A stretch of DNA of 64,000 bases from positions 26,379 through 90,378 of IMG/VR virus record IMGVR_UViG_3300027714_000009; one strand, given 5' to 3'. The position numbers were made by a program, and so were the translations under genes. The stretch's first letter is position 1. Each line of letters starts with the position of its first letter. This stretch comes from a virus. Below the pieces are notes generated by a model. That model had not been told where the DNA came from. It saw only the letters and a list, made by a program, of their open reading frames with translations, and searched no databases. Positions 51,179 to 58,996 of the stretch are shown here, one piece after another.

Positions 51179-51297
51179 AGAGATTTCTCCAATCAAATAT
51201 ATTTGATATGCGTATAATCTTTACACGCATAAGTATACCAATTGCTTAAAAAGGCATACTACGTTGATTTTATAAAAAGAATAAAACCTACGCAATG

Positions 51298-51304
51298 TAT
51301 TTAT
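51298..51304 (-). promoter_or_regulatory. T4-type late promoter box for giant fibre gene
   Basis: Minus strand CATATAAATACATTG. The following 100-nt leader contains a TATGCGT...ACGCATA stem-loop just upstream of the ribosome site. Confidence 0.6.
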
Positions 51305-51360
51305 ATGAAATTGCTCTCTATTAACCTATATGATTATGTTTATTTTGGAACCAATTTAGA

Positions 51361-52566
51361 TTAAATTGGCATGTACCTAAAGTCAACGACTGAACTCGTT
51401 GCTGGTGCTATAGTAATAGTTAGTGTGGTACCAACTATACTGTATTCTGTTGGAGCTAATACTGCTCCATTAACAATAACAAGTACACTATGAACAGAAT
51501 GTCCTGCTTGGATTGTGTAATCCTTTGTAGTGTTGTCACCTGTGTACTGACTACTAGTATATATCAATTTTAAGTGATTGTTTTCTATGCAGTTATCTGG
51601 AAAAGCAGTAGTTTGTGAGAATGAATATCTATACTTTACATAAACATCTGTTCCTGCTATAGGCATGTCTGTAAATACTAGCTGATCACCAGTAATAGTA
51701 AATATGTCTGGTCTTTGTAATACATCATCAACATATACATCAACTGCTTCTGTTGTAGCTGGAGTTTCTGATAATGTAAATGTACTGCTTGAACCTGTTG
51801 CAATAAATGTTTCTGCTGGTGCTATTGATGATACTGGTAATGCTAAGTCGTTTCTTAGTAGTGCTTCTAAACTAGTTAAGTCAGTTGATGTAGCAAATGC
51901 ACTATCCGCACTTTGAAATGCTGAAACAATTTCTGTAAGTGAGTCAAGTACTGCTGGATCAGTATTAGTTAAGATGCTACTTACTTGTGTTTGTAAAGAT
52001 GCAATACTATTATTAATATTTGCTGTTTCAGCAGGATCTGTTACACCTAGTTGGCCGCCGTAAACTGCACCACTTATGTAAACACTTTTATCTGTAAACG
52101 TTTTTCCATTTGGAAGACTATCACCAATAAAGTTAAGTACACCACTTTGGTAATCAAAGAACCATTCGTCACTATTACCGCTACCGGTAACAAATACTTT
52201 GTTAGCTAAACTTTCTGCATTGTCGGGATCATTCTCATCATGTATATAAACACTTACTAAGTATGTGCTACCAAACTCAGGAGTAATCCAATCTATAGTA
52301 TTTGTTTTCCAGGTTCTATTTCCTGTTGCTGTAATATCTTCAGTACACTCAATTGCAGTTTTAATAGTAACAGTGGGTGTTGTAGCATTTGGTTTAACAC
52401 CAGGTATGCTTCCAGACTCTGCCCATACTCTATCACCACGTAGTAAAAGTGGACTAGCTATACTTTCGTTAGCCGCTAACTTATTTGCATTTGTGTCTGT
52501 TTTTGTACTACCATAACCTAATTTCTTAAATAGATAGTCAATTTTTTGATTATTAGAAATAGCCAT
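51361..52566 (-). CDS. Tail fibre/adhesin protein
   Basis: A 401-aa protein. The N-terminus (NNQKIDYLFKKLGYGSTKTD) is a typical attachment domain of marine phage fibres. The middle contains one ILTNTDPAVLDSLTEIVSAF unit shared with the giant fibre; the C-terminus has two copies of a YVDDVLQRPDIFTITGDQLVF type beta module. It overlaps the 1044-aa gene (TAATG). Confidence 0.8.
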   Translation of the reverse strand: MAISNNQKIDYLFKKLGYGSTKTDTNANKLAANESIASPLLLRGDRVWAESGSIPGVKPNATTPTVTIKTAIECTEDITATGNRTWKTNTIDWITPEFGSTYLVSVYIHDENDPDNAESLANKVFVTGSGNSDEWFFDYQSGVLNFIGDSLPNGKTFTDKSVYISGAVYGGQLGVTDPAETANINNSIASLQTQVSSILTNTDPAVLDSLTEIVSAFQSADSAFATSTDLTSLEALLRNDLALPVSSIAPAETFIATGSSSTFTLSETPATTEAVDVYVDDVLQRPDIFTITGDQLVFTDMPIAGTDVYVKYRYSFSQTTAFPDNCIENNHLKLIYTSSQYTGDNTTKDYTIQAGHSVHSVLVIVNGAVLAPTEYSIVGTTLTITIAPATSSVVDFRYMPI

Positions 52567-55500
52567 TAGCTAGCTTCCCCTACTTGTAACTGTGTTATAC
52601 TTTTGCCAGTTGCTAATCCAATTCTAACTAAAACAACATTGTTTGTTGCATTAGACATGTTTTCACTACCTAGTGTCATTGTATAACTTGCATTGATATT
52701 CGTATCAGTTGGTATAACGTCTGCACCCGATAACGCACAACCGTTGCCGCCGTTACCGCCATTTGCTGTGTTACTTCCTGGTACGCCAACACCTTGGTAT
52801 TGTGACGTACATTCTATCCAACCGTTTAATCCACTTGACGAATCAATTGTTGTTCCTGGTGCTGCTATCCACATTCCAGTAATTCCGCTTGAAGTGATAT
52901 CAATATCAAAGTTAGCAACAACTTTTCTACGGAATGCAAATGTAAAGTATTGAGTTCCTGTGTCTGAACTTCTGTCTGGTCCTACTGGTAAAAATCCTGT
53001 AGAATAATCTGTTGTATTGTGTTCTACTACGCCCCATCTTACTGTGGCGTCTTGTGTACCACTTACACTAACTGCACCAGTGAATGGTGAAGCCGCATAA
53101 TCAGTAGCACTATTAATAGTTGGGGTATCTGTTCCATAAGCAATGAAATCAACAATACGAATACCATTGTCTGTAATTACTCCATTTCCTAAAGATGCAC
53201 TAACATCAATGCTGTCCTCTATAATGCCTGTAGGATTAGCTGTATGCACCTGTACAGCGGTGTTTGCCAACTCTACGTAGTTTGAGCTACCATTGACGTT
53301 ATTAGCCTTGAATTTAAGCGTCTCAACGGTCTTAACATTACTTGTTGTTATGTTAATAAGTTGGTCTGCAAAGCTGTAAGTCAATGTATTTGCTTGTGGA
53401 ATTCCACTAGTTAAATAAGTTGCGTCTTCTAAATCAGCATATCCTTTAAACTGTGTACTAACTGTTGCACCTGTAGTGTTTTCAGAATTAGTACCATTAG
53501 TAATCTCAAGAACTAAGTTTGTATCTGTATACGCTTGTCCTATCCAATTACTAATTTCAATGCCGCTTATTGACAATGTCGGGCTACCTGTGTTATAGTA
53601 AGGTATGCCCGATATGTATCTATAAGTTCCTGCATTGTTTTCAGAAAGAATCGAACCAGTAATATCAAGTGTAGGTACGGCAGTTAAGTCATCACACACA
53701 ACGGTTACGTAGTTTGTATTACCTGTATTACTGTGTTCTATTCTTTCATCATTCACACCTGTTGGGTACTCTGCAAAAGGTTTATTAATTTTTGCATCAA
53801 ATGTTTGGTAAAAACCTGTAGGATATGTTGAAGCACTTATTGTATTATTAGCATCGTCTTGTCCGCTAACCACTAAGCTATCATGTATCCCATTTTCGTT
53901 TAGTGTGTTACTAAACGTAGTAGTTCCATCTGCTGATCCATTTATCATTGCTGATAATGTTCCTGCTAATCCGTTATATGCATTTTGTGCAATTGTTGTA
54001 TCAATGGTTCCACTTGTATATCTTCTTGCTACAGTAGTATTCAACGAATCACTAGCAACTAGTGGACTTGAACTACTGTTATCAGTAAACCCGCTAGCTA
54101 GTTTTGGATTAATACCTACTGCTGGATTATCTAATGTTATTGTTTTTGTACTTAAACCAGCAGGTGCAGATGGAACTGCATTAACCTGGAAAGGTAAGCT
54201 AGCTGTATCTGTTTGTGCTGTTATGTCTGGTGTTCCTGTTGCTGTAAAATCTAATGCATAGTTACCAGGTGCAATGCCTGTAAAATCATGTTGGACACTT
54301 GCTAGTCCAGCTTCTATATCATTAGCACTAGCATCATTCCAATCATATATATGACTGTCACCATTTTCACTTAAATTATTTACTGTTACTAATGCTCTGT
54401 TTATGCTGTTATAATCAACGCCGTCATATACATCATATTGATTATCACCCGTACGGTCTGAAATTGTATCAACGCTACCTGTAATGTTTGCTCTAACATC
54501 TGGTTCAACATGTATTGTAAAATCTGAACTTATGAATGGACTACTTGTATGATCACTAATAACTTTTAGTCTTCCAGTAAAATCTTCTGCTGTACTATTA
54601 GATGCTAATGTATACTTGTGCGAAATAGAAGTACCAGTGTCGCCAGCTTGTCCACTTCCTGCATTAACTGTTGTAGTTGCACCATCACCAAATTCCCACA
54701 GATACGTTATTCCGTATGTGCTGTAATCTCCTATAGTGCTTTCTGTATTGTTTGTAAACTGAATAGTTAAGCCATTGTTTGACTCTTCGTTTATACCTGT
54801 TGTTAAGTTTGATACAGTGTCTGGAGTATGTGTATCATATATCTTATAAGATGAATTATCATCTATTGGTAACAGAGCTGGTGTTGCAGTATTATGATTA
54901 TCAAGTGTTAGTGCAACGGTCCTTGTAACATCAGTTTCTGATGCAAGGGCAAATGTGTGGGCTATACGTCCGCCGCCGACTCCACCTGCTACACTATCTG
55001 AAGTAATTACGTCATCACCTGATGAGTCTCCCCATGCCCAAGTATATTGAATTATTGCACCGGTGGTGCTTGATGTTGTATTCTCAAAATATACAGTATC
55101 TCCATCATTCCAATATGCAATTGCATTTCCTCCTATAAGGGAGTCGTATGCAGTAAATGAAACAATTGGATCTCCTGTGAAAATTGCAATATAATCTTCT
55201 CTTAATTTTTGTGCTGAACTACCTGCACCAGTTCCAGTGTCATTAAACGCTGTTACGTTTACATCAAATGGACTGCCTGCATTTGTAGCATAGGTATGTG
55301 TAGGTGTTGAATCTGATGTAGCTGTAGTAGAATTGCCATCACCCCAAGCAATTGTATATTTGTTTGGATTACCTACTGAAGTAATAGTTAGAGTAGCTGT
55401 TAATCCTGCACCACCTGATATAATATCAGAGACAAAATCAACAGACTTAACATAAGAGTCTGTTCTAATGTTTTCAATAATTTCTAAAACGGAATCAGTA

Positions 55501-55700
55501 TCAGCATCACCTGAAGCATCAACGTTTAAAATTGCAGTTTCTAAATATACTTTTGTAACAAGATCTTGAGGATCAACTGGGTCGGAAGCATTTTTAACTA
55601 TTTTAGCAGATACGTCAATGTTGTTAGATGCGCCAGCATCTAATATTAAATCACTATCTGATTTAAGTTTTCCTGCACTATGGTTAATGTTAATTGCCAA
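52566..55700 (-). CDS. Large PKD-domain virion adhesin
   Basis: A 1044-aa protein. The N-terminal 90 residues match fibre attachment modules (AGASNNIDVSAKIVKNASDP). At least three PKD-type Ig domains follow, shown by IAWGDGN...HTYAT, WAWGDSSGDD...HTFA and WEFGDGA...HKYTL. The rest is beta-rich with Asn/Thr/Ser repeats. PKD domains in phage tail proteins are often glycan-binding decorations. Late box variant at 55740-55746. Confidence 0.8.
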   Translation of the reverse strand: MAININHSAGKLKSDSDLILDAGASNNIDVSAKIVKNASDPVDPQDLVTKVYLETAILNVDASGDADTDSVLEIIENIRTDSYVKSVDFVSDIISGGAGLTATLTITSVGNPNKYTIAWGDGNSTTATSDSTPTHTYATNAGSPFDVNVTAFNDTGTGAGSSAQKLREDYIAIFTGDPIVSFTAYDSLIGGNAIAYWNDGDTVYFENTTSSTTGAIIQYTWAWGDSSGDDVITSDSVAGGVGGGRIAHTFALASETDVTRTVALTLDNHNTATPALLPIDDNSSYKIYDTHTPDTVSNLTTGINEESNNGLTIQFTNNTESTIGDYSTYGITYLWEFGDGATTTVNAGSGQAGDTGTSISHKYTLASNSTAEDFTGRLKVISDHTSSPFISSDFTIHVEPDVRANITGSVDTISDRTGDNQYDVYDGVDYNSINRALVTVNNLSENGDSHIYDWNDASANDIEAGLASVQHDFTGIAPGNYALDFTATGTPDITAQTDTASLPFQVNAVPSAPAGLSTKTITLDNPAVGINPKLASGFTDNSSSSPLVASDSLNTTVARRYTSGTIDTTIAQNAYNGLAGTLSAMINGSADGTTTFSNTLNENGIHDSLVVSGQDDANNTISASTYPTGFYQTFDAKINKPFAEYPTGVNDERIEHSNTGNTNYVTVVCDDLTAVPTLDITGSILSENNAGTYRYISGIPYYNTGSPTLSISGIEISNWIGQAYTDTNLVLEITNGTNSENTTGATVSTQFKGYADLEDATYLTSGIPQANTLTYSFADQLINITTSNVKTVETLKFKANNVNGSSNYVELANTAVQVHTANPTGIIEDSIDVSASLGNGVITDNGIRIVDFIAYGTDTPTINSATDYAASPFTGAVSVSGTQDATVRWGVVEHNTTDYSTGFLPVGPDRSSDTGTQYFTFAFRRKVVANFDIDITSSGITGMWIAAPGTTIDSSSGLNGWIECTSQYQGVGVPGSNTANGGNGGNGCALSGADVIPTDTNINASYTMTLGSENMSNATNNVVLVRIGLATGKSITQLQVGEAS

Positions 55701-55739
55701 CTTATATACCTCACAAATTCTTCGCTCTTGCGTCTATTG

Positions 55740-55746
55740 TATTTAC
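55740..55746 (-). promoter_or_regulatory. Late promoter box variant (GTAAATA)
   Basis: Minus strand GAGTAAATACAATAG, 40 nt before the 1044-aa gene, same G variant as before gp17 and gp18. Confidence 0.55.
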
Positions 55747-55767
55747 TCTTTTTTAGACCAGCGTTTT

Positions 55768-55935
55768 TTAAACTACGCTAGCAAGGCTCTTTGTAGATTT
55801 ATATATTATATCAGCATTTTTATTGGTCGTTAAGAACAGAAGCACGTTGGCCTCGCTCATTATTAATGATTTGGCCTTTACAGGACTTTTCGTAACCAGT
55901 TTTCCAGACTCTGGAGTAATGTGTGATGACATCAT
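55768..55935 (-). CDS. 55-aa late small protein
   Basis: A frame from tandem ATGs at 55935 (MMSSHITPESGKLVTKSP...) to a TAA at 55768. Late box ATAAATA at 55970-55976 and AGGAA upstream give it the same architecture as known late genes. It is basic and without a hydrophobic helix. Function unknown. Confidence 0.5.
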   Translation of the reverse strand: MMSSHITPESGKLVTKSPVKAKSLIMSEANVLLFLTTNKNADIIYKSTKSLASVV

Positions 55936-55969
55936 ATTATATTCCTACTACTTCCTATTATTGTACATG

Positions 55970-55976
55970 TATTTAT
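55970..55976 (-). promoter_or_regulatory. T4-type late promoter box
   Basis: Minus strand TGATAAATACATG, 35 nt before the 55-aa gene. Confidence 0.55.
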
Positions 55977-56033
55977 CATTTCTGCTAGAAGTAAAACAGA
56001 AAGTCAAAATACCTGTCAAAATGTCGCTTTTAA

Positions 56034-56040
56034 ATAAATA
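56034..56040 (+). promoter_or_regulatory. T4-type late promoter box, leaderless geometry
   Basis: TAAATAAATA on the plus strand ends 5 nt before the ATG at 56046. Confidence 0.5.
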
Positions 56041-56045
56041 CTACT

Positions 56046-56099
56046 ATGTTCAGCTATACATTATGTATTAAAGCACGAAAGAATTTGTACCACAAATAA
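56046..56099 (+). CDS. Possible 17-aa leader peptide
   Basis: ATG 5 nt after a late box, frame MFSYTLCIKARKNLYHK, whose TAA overlaps the next ATG (TAATG). The next gene has no ribosome site, so this peptide may deliver ribosomes to it by coupling. Very short; evidence is positional only. Confidence 0.35.
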   Translation: MFSYTLCIKARKNLYHK

Positions 56100-56281
56100 T
56101 GTGGTCAAGCCCGGCTGAACTGTATCCAATACATATAGCACCCGACTTAGCACCAGAGGGCCAAAGGCCACTAGTTGAACCATCTACTCATAAGGTAAAT
56201 GTGGAATATCTAGTAGTACAGCCGTCAAGGGAGCCGTATGGTATACCACAAGAATACACAAGGAGACTATGGATATGTTAG
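56099..56281 (+). CDS. 60-aa Pro-rich protein
   Basis: MWSSPAELYPIHIAPDLAPE... rich in Pro and Glu, no hydrophobic helix. It is flanked by TAATG coupling upstream and a 13-nt overlap with the next gene downstream. The AAGGAG of the next gene lies inside its 3' end. Function unknown; a late product by its promoter. Confidence 0.5.
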   Translation: MWSSPAELYPIHIAPDLAPEGQRPLVEPSTHKVNVEYLVVQPSREPYGIPQEYTRRLWIC

Positions 56282-56706
56282 CAGAATTAATGATAGCCAA
56301 TGCGGCGTTTAAGGTCATCAAGACTACTATTGCCAATGGCAGGGAGATTGCTGATGCAGGCACAGCAATAACAAAGTACTTCGGTGCTGAAAAAGCAATT
56401 AACAAACAAGTTAAGGCTGGCACTGGAAATGTTATGGAAGCATTTCAAGCTCAGGAACAACTAAAGAAGAACGAAAGAGACTTAGAGTTTATGCTCAACA
56501 AGCAAAGACTGCATGGCTACGTAGACTTTTGTAAATTTAGAAAGCAATACAATGCAGGTTTAAAAATACAAGCTACCAATCGAAAGAAAGCTAACGCTAA
56601 AGCTACCCAGTCTACAATGACTATTGCATTGAGTGCTGGTATCTTCTTAATATTAGCTATAGCTGGTGTATTTTTTGGGGTTGCGAAAGTAAAAGGTTTG
56701 ATATGA
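56269..56706 (+). CDS. Tail-anchored membrane protein
   Basis: A 145-aa protein. The basic helical body (about 30-115, QEQLKKNERDLEFMLNKQRL) can form a coiled coil, and the C-terminal helix (STMTIALSAGIFLILAIAGVFFGV, about 116-139) spans the membrane. AAGGAG precedes tandem ATGs. Such tail-anchored proteins are common in marine phages; a lysis-related or membrane-anchoring role is possible but not shown. Confidence 0.7.
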   Translation: MDMLAELMIANAAFKVIKTTIANGREIADAGTAITKYFGAEKAINKQVKAGTGNVMEAFQAQEQLKKNERDLEFMLNKQRLHGYVDFCKFRKQYNAGLKIQATNRKKANAKATQSTMTIALSAGIFLILAIAGVFFGVAKVKGLI

Positions 56707-56867
56707 TACAAGCTGGTAAGCTAAACATTATTCATGCAGATGAAATTTATGAATGTATAGCTTGCAACAAAATGTATACTGAAGAAGCTATGTATGCACA
56801 CGAAGAAGTATGCCCTAAGATACCAGCGTACCTCGAGTGGCTTAAAACACAAGAAACAGAAAGTTAG
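56703..56867 (+). CDS. 54-aa zinc-finger-like protein
   Basis: Frame starting MIQAGKLNIIHADEIYECIA with C18-x2-C21 and H34-x4-C39 (ECIAC...HEEVC), a C2HC finger layout. It overlaps the previous stop by 4 nt (ATGA), which supports translation. A bidirectional terminator follows 10 nt later. Confidence 0.6.
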   Translation: MIQAGKLNIIHADEIYECIACNKMYTEEAMYAHEEVCPKIPAYLEWLKTQETES

Positions 56868-56876
56868 CCAAAAAAA

Positions 56877-56894
56877 AAGACACCTAAGTGTCTT
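56877..56894. terminator. Bidirectional intrinsic terminator
   Basis: AAGACAC-CTAA-GTGTCTT with T-rich and A-rich flanks, between the convergent plus-strand unit (ending 56867) and the 492-aa gene (ending 56918). Confidence 0.85.
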
Positions 56895-56917
56895 TTTAAA
56901 TATAAGCATTGCTTATT

Positions 56918-58396
56918 TTATTTGTCTTTTACTGTGGCTTCACCACCTTCTCCGCCCGATGCATTATTTTGCCAATTTTCTTGTGGGCTAAATTTGTGCA
57001 ACCATGACTTTGCAATATCCGGCTTAGTGACTTCTTTAATAAAGAAGTTAATAGGGATTCCGCAATCGCCTGCTGCGGCTTTAACAACGTAATCATCAAA
57101 TGCTGTCATTAACGAGTTAACATCAATAATCTTATTATTATCATTATCAACTGTTGACAAGTTAGAAACAACTCCAGTAATATAACTATTGTTTAACGAT
57201 ATAGCTTGAGCGCCTGCTTTGGCTGCGTTTGCATCGCTAGATATACTATTTACTGTTGAACTAGTAGAACCTTGAATTGCTCCAAGTTGTTCCATTACTT
57301 CACTTGCTGATGGTTTTAACTGACTGATACTAGTCTTGACTTGATTACTTTTTAACGAAGGGATAAGTCCCATTGTTACAAGCGAACAGTGTGATGATAA
57401 TTCTGAATTACTTAACATACTCTTAACACTATTGCTAAATTCTGCATCGGATCCAAATTCACCTTTTCCGTGTGCATAAAATGCTCCAAATTCCAGTACT
57501 GCTTTAGCTTGTGCTGATACTGCTGCTGAACTCTGTGCTGATTTTGTTTCTTCAACTTGTAGTACGTGTACCATTCCAACAAACGAACTACCTACTGTTT
57601 GTCCTGAAAGAAGAGACAGTACTTCACCAGCTTTAGCTGGTACGCTTGCTGCGGCTGTAATTTCTTCTGGTGAATTCATTTTATCAGGCATCAACGCATT
57701 CCATGCTGTTACTGCTTTTATTGGGTCCATTACAAACGGAGCAAATACTTCTGATATCTTATGAGTACACGTAGCTGTAATTACTAGTGTTCCTGCAATC
57801 TTATGCTTTGAAGTTTGAGCAAGTGTTGAACTTTTTACTGATCTAGCTACACTAGCACTAATCTTTGGGCCAAATATATATTTGACACTTCCAGATGCTG
57901 CTGTAGCTGTTGCTTCGGCGTGTGCGCCTGAATAATCATCTTCGTTTTCGTTACGAATAAATTGAGCATCAGTAATCATTGTATCTGAGCTGAGTGCTAA
58001 TTTTTTAATTTGGGATTTTTCCCAGTCTATTGGACTCTCTGGGTGAGATTGAATTGTTCCACCTGCTTTGTGTGCATCTGATTTAGCTTTCTGAATTAAA
58101 GGCTGTTGCTTTAATACTGCAGCACCATACTCAGTTGCGGCTTGGGTTAAACCTTCTTCTGTTTTAGTAATTGATTCAGCAAACTTTCCCAAAGCTCCTT
58201 TGGGTACATTTGAATTTATCATTTCTTGCATAGTCATATCTAACTTATGCTTTGAAGTAATTAATGCATTTAATTTTTCTTCAGCTTCATTTACTGGTTC
58301 TTGTTGTTGTGCGATTGTATTCAATAGTTTAATTTGATTTGGGTCAACTATGTTGCCTAATACTAAACCTGAATCGAAAGGGATTGTTGACGGCAT
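56918..58396 (-). CDS. Large late protein beside the capsid module, unknown
   Basis: A 492-aa protein with Ala/Ser/Lys-rich sequence and no transmembrane helix or signal peptide. N-terminal coiled-coil-prone part (NEAEEKLNALITSKHKLDMT), a core with beta-hairpin-like blocks (ASGSVKYIFGPKISASVA, TLVITATCTHK) and an acidic end. Late box at 58465-58471 and GGAG before the ATG. It is large and well expressed by its signals, yet I recognise no T4 counterpart. It could be a virion, internal or toxin-like protein. Confidence 0.65.
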   Translation of the reverse strand: MPSTIPFDSGLVLGNIVDPNQIKLLNTIAQQQEPVNEAEEKLNALITSKHKLDMTMQEMINSNVPKGALGKFAESITKTEEGLTQAATEYGAAVLKQQPLIQKAKSDAHKAGGTIQSHPESPIDWEKSQIKKLALSSDTMITDAQFIRNENEDDYSGAHAEATATAASGSVKYIFGPKISASVARSVKSSTLAQTSKHKIAGTLVITATCTHKISEVFAPFVMDPIKAVTAWNALMPDKMNSPEEITAAASVPAKAGEVLSLLSGQTVGSSFVGMVHVLQVEETKSAQSSAAVSAQAKAVLEFGAFYAHGKGEFGSDAEFSNSVKSMLSNSELSSHCSLVTMGLIPSLKSNQVKTSISQLKPSASEVMEQLGAIQGSTSSTVNSISSDANAAKAGAQAISLNNSYITGVVSNLSTVDNDNNKIIDVNSLMTAFDDYVVKAAAGDCGIPINFFIKEVTKPDIAKSWLHKFSPQENWQNNASGGEGGEATVKDK

Positions 58397-58464
58397 ATGA
58401 TTTTCTCCTATTCATTGCGACATATAAAGTTTATTATATACTGTGTTATTAATTATAACAATTG

Positions 58465-58471
58465 TATTTAT
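58465..58471 (-). promoter_or_regulatory. T4-type late promoter box
   Basis: Minus strand TCATAAATACAATTG begins 3 nt after the CCA end of tRNA-Trp and serves the 492-aa gene. Confidence 0.65.
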
Positions 58472-58473
58472 GA

Positions 58474-58548
58474 TGGCAAAGGTGAACGGATTCGAACCGC
58501 TAATTTTGGATTTGGAATCCAACGTGTTACCATTAACACTACACCCCT
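58474..58548 (-). tRNA. tRNA-Trp (anticodon CCA)
   Basis: Full cloverleaf on the minus strand: acceptor AGGGGTG/CACCTTT (two G-U pairs), D stem GTGT/ACAC, anticodon stem TTGGA/TCCAA with loop TTCCAAA, T stem AGCGG/CCGTT with loop TTCGAAT. Discriminator G and a genome-encoded CCA end follow. It reads UGG codons. Only tRNA gene seen in the window. Confidence 0.95.
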
Positions 58549-58550
58549 AT

Positions 58551-58585
58551 AAAAAAAGCCCCCAACACGTTAATGCTAGGGGCTT
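58551..58585 (-). terminator. Intrinsic terminator immediately before tRNA-Trp
   Basis: Minus strand AAGCCCC, loop of about 16 nt, GGGGCTT then TTTTT. It ends 3 nt before the tRNA 5' end. A promoter at 58718-58746 would have to read through it to make the tRNA. Confidence 0.8.
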
Positions 58586-58610
58586 GTAAAAAATAACCTT
58601 TTGATTAAAG

Positions 58611-58679
58611 TTACATCAAGACACACCTAGACATTGCTGTCCAGCACCAATAAAATGATTGTTGTGTATTCTTGTGCAT
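58611..58679 (-). CDS. Possible 22-aa leader peptide with two Trp codons
   Basis: Frame from ATG 58679 to TAA 58611 containing FYWCWTAM, so two TGG codons and TAT TTT nearby. AGGAA lies about 10 nt upstream. It lies between a promoter and a terminator that precedes tRNA-Trp. Layout is like an attenuation leader. Translation is not proven. Confidence 0.35.
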   Translation of the reverse strand: MHKNTQQSFYWCWTAMSRCVLM

Positions 58680-58717
58680 TGGGTAATTCCTGTTGTTGTT
58701 ATTTCTAGTATGTATTA

Positions 58718-58746
58718 ACTATAACATTATTATTTATCTGTGTCAA
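58718..58746 (-). promoter_or_regulatory. sigma70-type promoter upstream of tRNA-Trp, with embedded late box
   Basis: Minus strand TTGACA (58746-58741), 17 bp spacer, TATAGT (58723-58718). The spacer contains ATAAATA, a T4-type late box. The transcript would contain the 22-aa frame, the terminator and then tRNA-Trp. Confidence 0.65.
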
Positions 58747-58846
58747 CCGTTTTCAAATAAAATCTGCGGAATAACACTTTTCTTTTTTGATCTAATTTTC
58801 GTTCTGCGATTAGTTGTAAGTATCTCATTAACGTGAACTTATCCAT
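58730..58846 (-). CDS. 38-aa basic protein
   Basis: Start at ATG 58846 chosen for AGGAG 7 nt upstream. Product (MDKFTLMRYLQLIAERKLDQ...) is Lys/Arg-rich and helical, ending KTVDTDK. Its 3' end carries the promoter at 58718-58746. A late box lies at 58925-58931. Short, but with good signals. Confidence 0.5.
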   Translation of the reverse strand: MDKFTLMRYLQLIAERKLDQKRKVLFRRFYLKTVDTDK

Positions 58847-58924
58847 AAACACTCTCCTAATTAAAGTTAAGTGCGTTCCTTCGCTATTGCTACTTCCGTC
58901 CTGCGTCTGGATGAACGACACATG

Positions 58925-58931
58925 TATTTAT
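58925..58931 (-). promoter_or_regulatory. T4-type late promoter box
   Basis: Minus strand TCATAAATACATG, about 80 nt before the 38-aa gene and just after the gp23 terminator. Confidence 0.55.
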
Positions 58932-58945
58932 GACACCGCAGTCAA

Positions 58946-58972
58946 TAAAACAGGCCCCGAAGGACCTGTTTC
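58946..58972 (-). terminator. Intrinsic terminator after gp23
   Basis: Minus strand AAACAGGTCC-TTCG-GGGCCTGTTT then TATT; UUCG-type loop as at 8671-8693. Confidence 0.85.
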
Positions 58973-58996
58973 AATTTTAATTCTTCTAGTAATTTC

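Noticed and set aside
55823-56071. 82-codon plus-strand frame
   Set aside because: Opposes the 55-aa minus gene with its late box; no ribosome site and hydrophobic low-complexity product, more likely a shadow.
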